Shown: positions 55,643 through 64,000 of the stretch, piece by piece
Numbering within the stretch: the first letter of the stretch is position 1
Layout: each line of letters begins with the position of its first letter
Assembly (NCBI GenBank): GCA_019916065.1
Contig: CM034241.1
Location: 11,011,223 to 11,075,222 of the forward strand
Length of the DNA: 64,000 nucleotides
Direction: 5' to 3'
Source: Vitellaria paradoxa
Taxonomy: Eukaryota > Streptophyta > Magnoliopsida > Ericales > Sapotaceae
The notes under the pieces: model-generated
Database searches by the model: none
What the model was told of the DNA's origin: nothing
What the model saw: only the letters and a program-made list of their open reading frames with translations
Made by a program: the position numbers and the translations under genes

Positions 55643-56801
55643 CAATTGACACTTTTAACCCAAACTTTAACTGCACAACCAAAGGGTCAATTTCCTGCTC
55701 AACCACGTCCAAACCCTACCGCCCAAGTGAAACAAGTTAAAGGGTCTTCCAATATGCCTGGAAACATTGAACATGTGCAAAACATCATGACGCGTAGGCA
55801 TGGTAAAGTGATAGATAAAACCATTCTCCCTAAGATGGCTGAGATTAGGGAAGAGTTAGAACCTAAGTGGATGTTGGAAGATAATAAGAGGGCAGGAAAG
55901 CAATCAATAGTCATCGAGGATGAGGAGTTTGAAAAAGAAGAAAAAGAGGATGGTAAGGGAGAAAAAAGAGAAAAAAGAGAAAGAAAATAGAGGAGAACCT
56001 ATGTTAGTGCCTAGAGAATATGTTCCTAAGGCACCATTCCCCCAAAGGTTTTGGAAAGCTAAGAGAGAAGCCTAAGTAGCTGAATTGCTAGAGGTCTTTA
56101 AACAAGTAAAAATCAATATACCTTTCTTAGATGCAATAAAGCAAATCCCTGTTTATGCAAAATTCATAAAAGAGTTATGTACTGTAAAGAGAGGACTGAA
56201 TATAAAAGAAAAAACTTTCCTAACTGAACAAGCAAGTGCTATCCTTCAATGTTGTACAACCCCAAAATATAAGGACCCTGGATGTCTTACTATCTCTTGT
56301 TATATAGGGGAGTTCTTTATTAGTCGAGCACTTCTTGATTTAGGAGCTAGTGTGAATTTACTTCCCTATTCAGTGTACGAACAACTGGGCTTAGGAGAGA
56401 AAAAACCTACCCATGTGACTTTGTAGCTCGCTGATAGATCAATTAAAGTCCCACGAGGTATAGTTGAAGACGCACTGGTGCAAGTGGAAAATTTCTATTT
56501 TGTAGTAGATTTTATAATCCTTGATACATAACCTCTCACTAGTCTGTCAGCACTAGATCAGACACCTGTGATTCTTGGACGGCCATTCTTAGCAACTTCA
56601 AATGCCTTGATCAACTATAGGAATGGGTTCATGAAAATGTCTTTTGGTAACATAGAATTTGAGACCAATATTTTTCATGTTACTAAACAACCAAAAGAGG
56701 TGTTTGAGATACAAGAAGTAGATGTAGTGGAGACCATAGTATAAGACTATATCGATTGTGAATTTTTTGAAGATCCTTTAGAAAGGGCATTATGTTGTAA
56801 T
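55643..56801 (+). pseudogene. pro: Protease region of element C
   Basis: A glutamine/proline-rich and then lysine/glutamate-rich linker (55646-55990) is followed by EVFKQVKINIPFLDAIKQIP and KELCTVKRGLNIKEKTFLTE. The active site is in ALLDLGASVNLLPYSVYEQL, the same D-L-G-A-S form as in element B. A stop at about 56424 precedes LADRSIKVPRGIVEDALVQV and VILGRPFLATSNALIN. Another stop lies near 56529. It is collinear with the element B protein throughout. Confidence 0.87.
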
Positions 56802-58340
56802 GTGGAGAAGGGATACCCTATGATCCAAGGCGAAGTGAGTGAAATGATATATGAATGGTTAGAGGATTGCCCCTTAATGTCTGTAGGTAATTGGGTACCA
56901 ATGTTTGAAAGTTTGGGGCCATTACTAAATAAAGCTCAATCATCAAATACGAAAGCCCCAAGTCTTGATAGGAAACCTTTACCTCCTAGTTTGAAATATA
57001 CTTTTCTAGGCAAAAGAGAAACATACCCTGTAGTTATCTCCTCTGAATTAACCACTGATCAGGAGTATACACTAGTAGAACTCTTAAAAACACATAGGAG
57101 GGCATTAGGGTGGTCAGTGGCAGATTTAATGGGTATAAGTCCACTCCTTTGCACACATCGTATCTATTTAGAAGATGGTGTCAAGCCAGTCTGACAAATG
57201 CAAAGAAGACTCAATCTGAATATGAAAGAAGTAGTGCGGGCAGAAGTACTTAAATTACTGGATGTGGGGATAATTGACCCAATTTCTTATTCTCAATGGG
57301 TAAGCCCTACACAAATAGTCCCTAAAAAGTCAGGCATTACGGTAGTTCAAAACGAGAACAATGAGTTAGTCCCAACTAGAGTGTAAACTGGCTGGTGAGT
57401 CTGTATTGATTATAGAAAACTCAATGCAGTTACTAGAAAAGACCATTTCCTTCTTCCATTTTTAGATCAAGTTTTGGAAATAGTGGTTGGGCACACGTAT
57501 TGTTGTTTCTTAGATGGCTATTCGAGTTATAACCAAATAGAGGTAGCTTTAGAGGATCAATCCAAAATTACTTTCACTTGTCCCTTTGGCACCTTTGTAT
57601 ATAAATGAATGCCCTTTGGCCTATGTGACCCCCCTGCTACTTTTCAGCACTACATGATTAGTATATTTAGCGAAATGGTAGAAGAAATTGTCGAAGTCTT
57701 TATGGATGATTTCTCTGTCTATGGAGACTCATTCGAGCAATGCTTGCAACATCTTGACCTAGTGTTAACACAATGCGAAGAAAAGAGCCTTGTGCTTAAC
57801 TGCAAAAAGTGTCATTTTATGGTAACACAAGGTATAGTATTGGGTTGCATAGTTTCAAAAGATGGCATCCAGGTAGATCAAGCTAAGGTAGACTTGATAT
57901 AAAAACTTCCCACACCTCAATCAGTAAAGGATATCAGATAATTCCTAGGACACGCTGGTTTTTATCAAAGATTTATTCAGTCATTCAGTGAAATTTCCAG
58001 ACCTTTGTGCTAGTTACTAACACAGGATACCCCATTTGAATGGACTGATCAATGCTAGCAAGCTTTTGATAAACTAAAGGGATGTTTGACTATAGCTCCT
58101 ATATTACAATCTTTTGATTGGTCACTACCATTTGAACTTATGTGCAATGCTAGTGACTATACTATTGGAGCTGTGTTAGGACAGAGAAAGGATAAAAAGA
58201 CGCATGTCATTTACTATGCTAGTAAAACTCTTAATGATGTGCAAAAGAATTACACGACAACTGAAAAGGAGTTATTAGCAGTTGTCTTCGCCCTTGACAA
58301 ATTTCGGTCTTGTTGGTTCAACAGTTATTGTTTTTATTGA
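56802..58340 (+). pseudogene. rt: Reverse transcriptase and RNase H of element C
   Basis: The linker has LPPSLKYTFLGKRETYPVVI. RT has VSPTQIVPKKSGITVVQ, LDGYSSYNQIEVALEDQ, and the catalytic EVFMDDFSVYGDSF (Asp codons 57705-57710). Stops at 57192, 57384, 57396 and 57606 replace Arg or Gln seen in element B. The thumb has FLGHAGFYQRFIQSFSEISR with flanking stops. RNase H has LMCNASDYTIGAVLGQRKDK and YYASKTLNDVQKNYTTTEKE, and a frame change near 58315-58340 ends it. Confidence 0.9.
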
Positions 58341-58410
58341 TCATTCGGCACTTAAGTACCTGTTAACCAAACAAGAGGCCAAACCACGATTAATTAGATG
58401 AATATTATTA

Positions 58411-58872
58411 TTGCAAGAGTTTTACCTTGAAATAATAGATAAAAATGGTGTAGAGAATGTGGTATTTAATCATCTGTCACGTTTACCGGCAAAAGTTTAT
58501 CCTAAAGACGATACTCAAATTAATGATAGCTTCTCGGATGAACAATTGTTTCATGTACAAGCAATAATAGCCTCCAATCCACCTTGGTACGCTGATATTG
58601 CTAATTACTTAGTAACGGGTAAAATCTTAGATGAATGGAGTTCCAAGGATAGGAAGAGATTCCTTAGGAATGTACGAGTTTTCTTTTGGGATGATCCGTA
58701 TTTATTCAAATATTGTCCAGATCAAGTTATCTGATGATGTATTCTTGAGTGGGAAGCTCCAGGAATAATAGAGTTCTGTCATTCTCAAGCATGTGCTGGC
58801 CATTTTTTCACAAATAAAACAGCTGCCAAAATTTTACAATGTGGATTTTACTGGCCTACATTATTCAAGGAC
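58411..58872 (+). pseudogene. int: Integrase N-terminal part of element C
   Basis: The RNase H-integrase tether has NVVFNHLSRLPAKVYPKDD and PPWYADIANYLVTGKILDEW, then FLRNVRVFFWDDPYLFKYC. Two adjacent TGA codons (58734-58739) stand where element B has two Arg. The zinc region keeps the two His in CHSQACAGHFFTNKTAAKIL and then GFYWPTLFKD, where the solo LTR cuts in. The two Cys lie beyond it at about 60328. Confidence 0.88.
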
Positions 58873-60315
58873 TGATTACACTTGAAAAGTATAATTACAA
58901 ACTCCCTAACTCAACACTTATTCATGCATTAAAATAAGTAAAGTTAAAGTTTTAGTGTTATTATGTTACTTATACTTTTATTGTTTTATTTGTAGGAAAA
59001 AGGGCAAGGATGTTGAAGTTTATAGCTATGGAGAGGGCCAAGAAGACAAAGAAAAAGTCATGGTTCGAACCTCATCTTCGATGGAAAAGACTAGCCCAAA
59101 GACCCAACCAAGAGAAGGAAAGAAAGCAATGAAGGAGATACTAAACGGTCCCCACCATCACCCAGACGGTCGGGACCACCCATGATTTACAACAGCCGCG
59201 TGAAAGCTCCTCTTCTAGGGTTTTGTGGCATATTTTTAAAGAGCCATGGGACGGCTATGAAAGAGGAGGCCTCCTTAGAAGTTTCTACCATTCCATTGAA
59301 GTTTAGATTAGTTTTTAGATTAGTTTTTAGAGAGTTTTTGTTCTTAAAGACTATTCATGGATATTGTCGGCATTTTATTATTCATCTTCGCATTCGTAGT
59401 TCATCTCTTCTTTTACGCACAAACCTTGTAAGTTATTTTCGTTTCATCCTTTAATACAATGTTTTATTTATTTCAATTATTAAATAGCATGATTGAGTGT
59501 TATTTTGTTGCCTTTGTGATGTTTAAACTAGTTGTAGCGTAAAACCCTAGTTCTTGGTTCAACAAATCAAGAATGGGTAGTTCACGAAAAACCTTGGGAT
59601 GTTCGTAGACCCTTCGCATAGGTTGTGAGAGCTCATGCATAAGAATCTACCATATTAAAATCTATTTTAACTTGTTTCAAAAACATTCAAAACCAAAAAT
59701 CTTTAACCACACTCGTTTGAAGTCACTGGTATGGGTTTTTGAATATAACCGTTTACATACTTTCGAACAAGGTTAAAAATAGGTTTTGAATTCATTTCTA
59801 GTTTCATTTGTTTGAAAAACTTTTGGAAACAAAGGTTTTTAACCTTATCCGCTTGAGATTACTGGTACTGATGAACCTTTGTTTAAAATATTCTTAACAC
59901 TTTTCGAATTAAACCCTAATCTAGTTTTGAATAAAAACATCCCAAGGTAAAGTAGTGAACTACCCGAACTTGAAAGTTGGATCAAGAACCTTTTTAGTAT
60001 TGTGCTTGTTATTTAATTTAATTTATGAGTTGATTTATTCGCTTTAGAATTTAGAGTAGATGCTTTGTTGCACTTTAAAATTAAATTAAATTTCTTTAAT
60101 TAATATTTAATTCATTTAGAGCCTAAAACAAAAGTTTGAGTTACTAAAAAATTAGTTTAAATTAATTTAGGTTCACCTACTAACTAAGAGAATAAGTCTA
60201 AAGCTTTTAACAAAGCCCTCCCTGTGGGGATGACCTCGGTACTTACCGAGTTTAAAACTACGACTGCCCTCTTGCACTTGAAAGGTAAAACCCGAACACA
60301 TTTTAGGGTCGATCA
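58873..60315 (+). repeat. Solo LTR of the element B family (1443 bp)
   Basis: Starts TGATTACACTTGAAAAG and ends TTAGGGTCGATCA, with exact target duplication AGGAC at 58868-58872 and 60316-60320. It splits the integrase zinc domain of element C between the His pair and the Cys pair. It lacks the 21-bp minisatellite expansion of the copy at 46441. The U3 part has a GGTCGGGACC palindrome near 59168, the end part a CCTGTGGGGATGACC version of the conserved motif (about 60219). Confidence 0.95.
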
Positions 60316-61324
60316 AGGACGTACATCATTTCTGCACCACTTGCGATAGGTGTCAATGTCTAGGTAGCTTGACCCAAAGGAATATGATGCCTTTATCCTC
60401 TATTCTCATGTTAGAAGTATTCGATTGTTGGGGAATAGATTTCATAGGCCCTTTTCCAATATCTTTTGGGTATGAATTCATCCTAGTGGGGGTGGATTAT
60501 GTGTCCAAATGGGTGGAGGCAGTTGCCACCAAGACTAATGATCACAAAGTCGTACTCAAATTCCTCCACGAAAACATATTTTAATGTTTCGGGGTATCGC
60601 AAGCAATAATCAGTGATAGAGGAAAGCATTTCTGTAATCGGCTAATAGAAACCTTACTGTTCAAATATGGGGTAGTTCATAAAGTGAGTACTTCGTATCA
60701 TCCCCAGACAAGTGGCTAAGTAGAGCTTGCAAACAGGGAAATTAAGCAAATATTAGAAAAGACGGTTAATCCAAACCGCAAGATTGGTCACTGAGATTGA
60801 TAGATTCCCTATGGGCATATTGTACTGCATATAAAACCACCTTAGGAATGTCACCTTATAGGCTAGTTTACAGTAAGCCATGTCATTTGCCAGTTGAATT
60901 AGAACATAAAGCTTACTGGGCAATTAAGCAATTCAACGCTAATATTGACGACGCAGGGCTGCACCGTAAGCCTTAGATTGTAGAAATAGATGAGTTGAGA
61001 AATGACGCATATGAGAATTCATTAATTTCAAAAGAAAAGATGAAAAACGTACATGACCAACATATTGCTCGACGCTCATTTCATGAAGGTCAAAAGGTAT
61101 TTCTTTATCGCTCACGACTGCACCTATTCCCGGGTAAATTACAATCTAAGTGGTTAGGACCGTTCATTATGATACATGTATCGAACCATGGAGCCATTGA
61201 AATTAAAAACTTGAAGAAGGGACATCAATTTAAGGTGAATGGGCATAGATTAAAACCGTACTTGGAGAATTTCATGGGTTTAATTGGGACGAGGGATCTT
61301 TTGGATCCCCCTCCATATGAGTAG
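60316..61324 (+). pseudogene. int: Integrase core and C-terminus of element C
   Basis: Resumes with the Cys pair in [16 protein letters not shown] sequence, then [20 protein letters not shown] (catalytic Asp), [31 protein letters not shown] (catalytic Asp) and, after a stop in the Gln position, [10 protein letters not shown] with the Glu. The C-terminus has [39 protein letters not shown] and the final [10 protein letters not shown]. Stops lie near 60583, 60718, 60795 and 60974. It corresponds residue by residue to the element B integrase. Confidence 0.88.
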
Positions 61325-61557
61325 TTCACAATCAAAGGATCTTTGTTGTATATTAATTAGGATAGTAATTAAAGTTAGTAGAGGGTGGTTCTATCTATTA
61401 GTAGTATTAGTTAACTTTTAATTCCTTAAAAAAAAAATCCCGAAATTTCCCCAAAGTGGTCCACCAGTCCGAACACTCGTCTAGCCGGTCCGGACCACAG
61501 TGGGTTCACCAAGGAAAGTTGGCTCGGCTAGTCCAGACACCCCAGGGGCAGTCCGGA
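61325..61557 (+). other. 3' noncoding region of element C
   Basis: Short run after the integrase stop with an A-rich tract, then GGTCCGGACC (about 61482) and related half-sites. No gene. Cut off by the truncated LTR at 61558. Confidence 0.6.
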
Positions 61558-62793
61558 TGATTACACTTGAAAAGTATAATTACAAACTCCCTAACTCAAC
61601 ACTTATTCATGCACTAAAATAAGTAAAGTTGAAGTTTTAGTGTTATTGTGTTACTTATACTTTTATTATTTTATTTGTAGGAAAAAGGGCAATGACGTCG
61701 AAGTTTATAGCTATGGAGAGGGCCAAGAAGACAAAGAAAAAGTCATGGTTCGAACCTCATCTTCGATGGAAAAGACTAGCCCAAAGACCCGACCAAGAAA
61801 AGGAAAGAAAGCAATGAAGGAGATACTAAACGATCCCCACTGTCACCCAGACGGTCGGGACCACAGAAAGTACAAAACTTTAGATAGTCCCGACCCCTCT
61901 CCAGACGGTCGAGACCACCCGTGATTTACAACAGCCGCGTGAAAACTCCTCTTTTAGGGTTTTGTGGCATATTTTTAAAGAGCCATGGGACGGCTATGAA
62001 AGGGGAGGCCTCCTTAGAAGTTTCTACCATTCCATTGAAGTTTAGATTAGTTTTTAGAGAGTTTTTGTTCTTGAAGATTGTTCACGGATATTGTCGGCGT
62101 TTTATTATTCATCTTCGCATTCGTAGTTCATCTCTTTTCTTACGCACAAACCTTGTAAGTTATTTTTGTTTCATCCTTTAATACAATGTTTTGTTTATTT
62201 CAATTATTAAATAGCATGATTGAGTGTTATTTTGTTGCCTTTGTGATGTTTAAACTAGTTGTAGCGTAAAACCCTAGTTCTTGGTTCAACAAATCAAGAA
62301 TGGGTAGTTCACGAAAAACCTTGGGATGTTCGTAGACCCTTCGCATGGGTTGTGAGAGCTCATGCGTAAGAATCTACCATATTAAAATCTATTTTAACTT
62401 GTTTCGAAAACATTCAAAACCGAAAATCTTTAACCACACTCGTTTGAAGTCACTGGTATGGGTTTTCGAATATAACCGTTTACATACTTTCGAACAAGGT
62501 TAAAAATAGGTTTCGAATTCATTTCTAGTTTCGTTTGTTTGAAAAACTTTCGGAAACAAAGGTCTTTAACCATATCCGCTTGAGATCACTGGTACGAACC
62601 TTTGATTAAAATATTCTTAACACTTTTCGAATTAAACCCTAATCTAGTTTTGAATAAAAATATCCCAAGGTAAAGTAGTGAACTACCCAGACTTGAAAGT
62701 TGGATCAAGAACCTTTTTAGTATTGTGCTTGTTATTTAACTACCCGGACTTGAAAGTTGGATCAAGAACCTTTTTAGTATTGTGCTTGTTATC
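61558..62793 (+). repeat. Truncated LTR of the element B family
   Basis: Starts TGATTACACTTGAAAAG at 61558 and follows the LTR at 58873 closely, but has an extra palindrome pair (61832-61918). It breaks off at about 62791, before the conserved CCTGTGG motif. The last stretch is a 57-bp tandem duplication (units starting ACTACCC at 62682 and 62739). Confidence 0.88.
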
Positions 62794-63845
62794 TATCAAG
62801 ACCTAGCTATGACTTTACTTTAACAAATGTTCCTTAACATTCTTGTGCAATTTTTGGATATTCTAACTTTGTCTGAGTACTTAGATTATATCCAGTGCGC
62901 TAGTAGCTTCTTTCTCGTTGGTAAGAGCCATTTTGAGTTTGCGAGACCTAGATGTCCTCTAGGGTGATGTTTTGGCTATTCTGAATCTACCTCTATGTCC
63001 TTTAACATGTTTAGGGATGTTGTGTGTCTTCTTGTCTGTTTCTAGCTTGATCTGGGTATTTCAGCCGATATTGTCCTTCGAGTGTGTCAGCAGAGGCCAT
63101 TCTTGACTTCTGAACCGAATTGATCCTTGACTTTGAATTTTGGATGCTTTGTTGATACAAGGGGCATCATTTTGGTGTCTTGGACACATTTATGTGGTCT
63201 TGTGATGTTCTGCCTTGATCTGAACCTTCAGCTTGATTTCTCCCTGGGTTGAGGGGTACAATCATCATTTTGCTGAATGTTTGCTTTTTATTGATTCTTA
63301 CGCTTTGACACATCCTATAATTAAGAGATTTTAATTAGTAGAGCACCATTCAAATAAAAGTATTAAATATTGTAATATTTAAATAAAAGATCAAAACTAT
63401 GGTTTCTATAGCCACTCTTCTTTTTTCCCTTGGCTTGACTAGCTAGAAAATGAAAATGAGACAACCTATTTTGCCCCCTGTGTGTTAAGTCAAAGAAAAA
63501 ACTGACCTTTGTTGCTTGAGTTAATGACTCGCACTTGAACTGCTATAGGATTTACCTTTGATGATTTTGGGGATGTGTTTGTGCGTCACACTTGACTCTG
63601 GAAAGGAGCCTTGCTTCTGGGCTGATAGACGAATTGTACTCCACATTTGACTTTAAGAAGTGATCTCCAATACTGATTTATTAGATGTCTCGCATTTGGT
63701 TTTTGAAGAAATGAGCCTTGCTTCTTAGTATATGTTTGTGCTTCACACCGATTTTGAAGAAGGAAACCTTACTCCCAAATAGTTAAATGATTTTGTACCT
63801 TACACATGATTAAGTGTCTTTCTTGGATTGATATTTGATCATGCG
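62794..63845. other. Unrecognised sequence with degenerate repeats
   Basis: No gene supported. Between about 63530 and 63790 a loose repeat of roughly 60-75 bp is visible, with variants of GAAGAAATGAGCCTTGCTTC and of CACACTTGA-like phrases. It may be internal sequence of another retroelement. Confidence 0.4.
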
Positions 63846-64000
63846 TGACCACTTTCAAAAATTGAAAGGGTTTATACTCTCAAGTGCAAAAGGTGGTCGT
63901 AGCTTAGTCTAGGTAAGTCCTAAGTCATCTCCACAGGGAGCAAGTGTGTGACTATTTGTTTTTGGAAAAAATTTGTTGTGAAAGCACTTGCAAAGAGTAA
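63846..64000 (-). repeat. Edge of an LTR related to element 1, minus strand
   Basis: From TGACCACTTTC at 63846 the sequence parallels 2792-2945 of the element 1 LTR, including TAGTCTAGGTAAGTCC, CATCTCCACAGGGAGCAAG and TGAAAGCACTTGCAAA. No PBS precedes it, so it is a 3' LTR or a solo LTR continuing out of the window. Confidence 0.7.

Larger units (their letters stand above)
52741..61557 (+). mobile_element. Athila-lineage Ty3/gypsy retrotransposon, plus strand (element C)
   Basis: Truncated 5' LTR (to 54050), tRNA-Asp-like PBS, gag, protease, RT, RNase H and integrase in one direction, with a solo LTR inside integrase. The 3' side (61325-61557) is noncoding with GGTCCGGACC palindromes; no matching 3' LTR follows, because a truncated LTR of another family begins at 61558. 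Stops are numerous and mostly CGA-to-TGA or CAA-to-TAA. Its LTR is of the same family as the gag-only element 2. Confidence 0.88.

Overview
The window looks like a transposon-dense, AT-rich block of a flowering-plant nuclear genome, probably pericentromeric and probably eudicot. It carries Athila-type Ty3/gypsy elements primed by tRNA-Asp, a chromodomain (Tekay/Del-like) Ty3/gypsy element primed by initiator tRNA-Met, LTRs with 5S-rRNA-like sequence (Cassandra TRIM), and two En/Spm (CACTA) transposons. I found no convincing host gene. Nearly every coding region is interrupted by stops or frameshifts, so this is a fossil nest rather than a set of working genes.

Layout, left to right. (1) 1-4448: a minus-strand, gag-only Athila-like element; its 3' LTR is outside the window. 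(2) 5008-14453: a minus-strand Athila-lineage element with gag, protease, RT, RNase H, integrase and a downstream Athila-ORF-like pseudogene. Its 5' LTR ends at 14453, inside the next element. (3) 14454-34427: CACTA-1 on the minus strand, with a TNP2-type transposase and a Transposase_24-type second gene. The TNP2 gene is split by a second, complete gag-only LTR element (19446-27285). (4) 35182 to about 52740: CACTA-2 on the plus strand, much more decayed. It is split by a 12.9-kb composite retroelement (38193-51078, TSD AGTCT), which itself contains a solo LTR in its chromovirus LTR (40023-42748), another in its RT (46441-48037), and an extra Cassandra-type LTR (39365-39673). (5) About 52741-61557: a plus-strand Athila-lineage element whose integrase is split by a solo LTR (58873-60315). 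(6) 61558-64000: a truncated LTR, about 1 kb of unrecognised sequence, and the edge of one more LTR.

The most interesting object is the composite at 38193-51078. In element sense it reads: Cassandra-type LTR, initiator-Met PBS, chromovirus gag-pol, polypurine tract, one chromovirus LTR, a second PBS, a very short Cassandra-type internal region, polypurine tract, Cassandra-type LTR. One 5-bp target duplication flanks the whole. This is physical evidence of recombination between a 5S-carrying TRIM and a coding chromovirus at their shared primer-binding site, and it makes that chromovirus a candidate helper for the TRIM.

Other recurring structure. Arrays of short GC-rich palindromes lie 50-200 bp upstream of the probable TATA box in several LTR families. 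A hairpin followed by a CCTGTGGATTCGACC-like motif sits near the 3' end of almost every Athila-type LTR. The two gag-only elements share a conserved protein C-terminus I do not recognise. The gag-only element at 19446 shares LTRs with the coding element at 52741, which suggests a parasite and helper pair.
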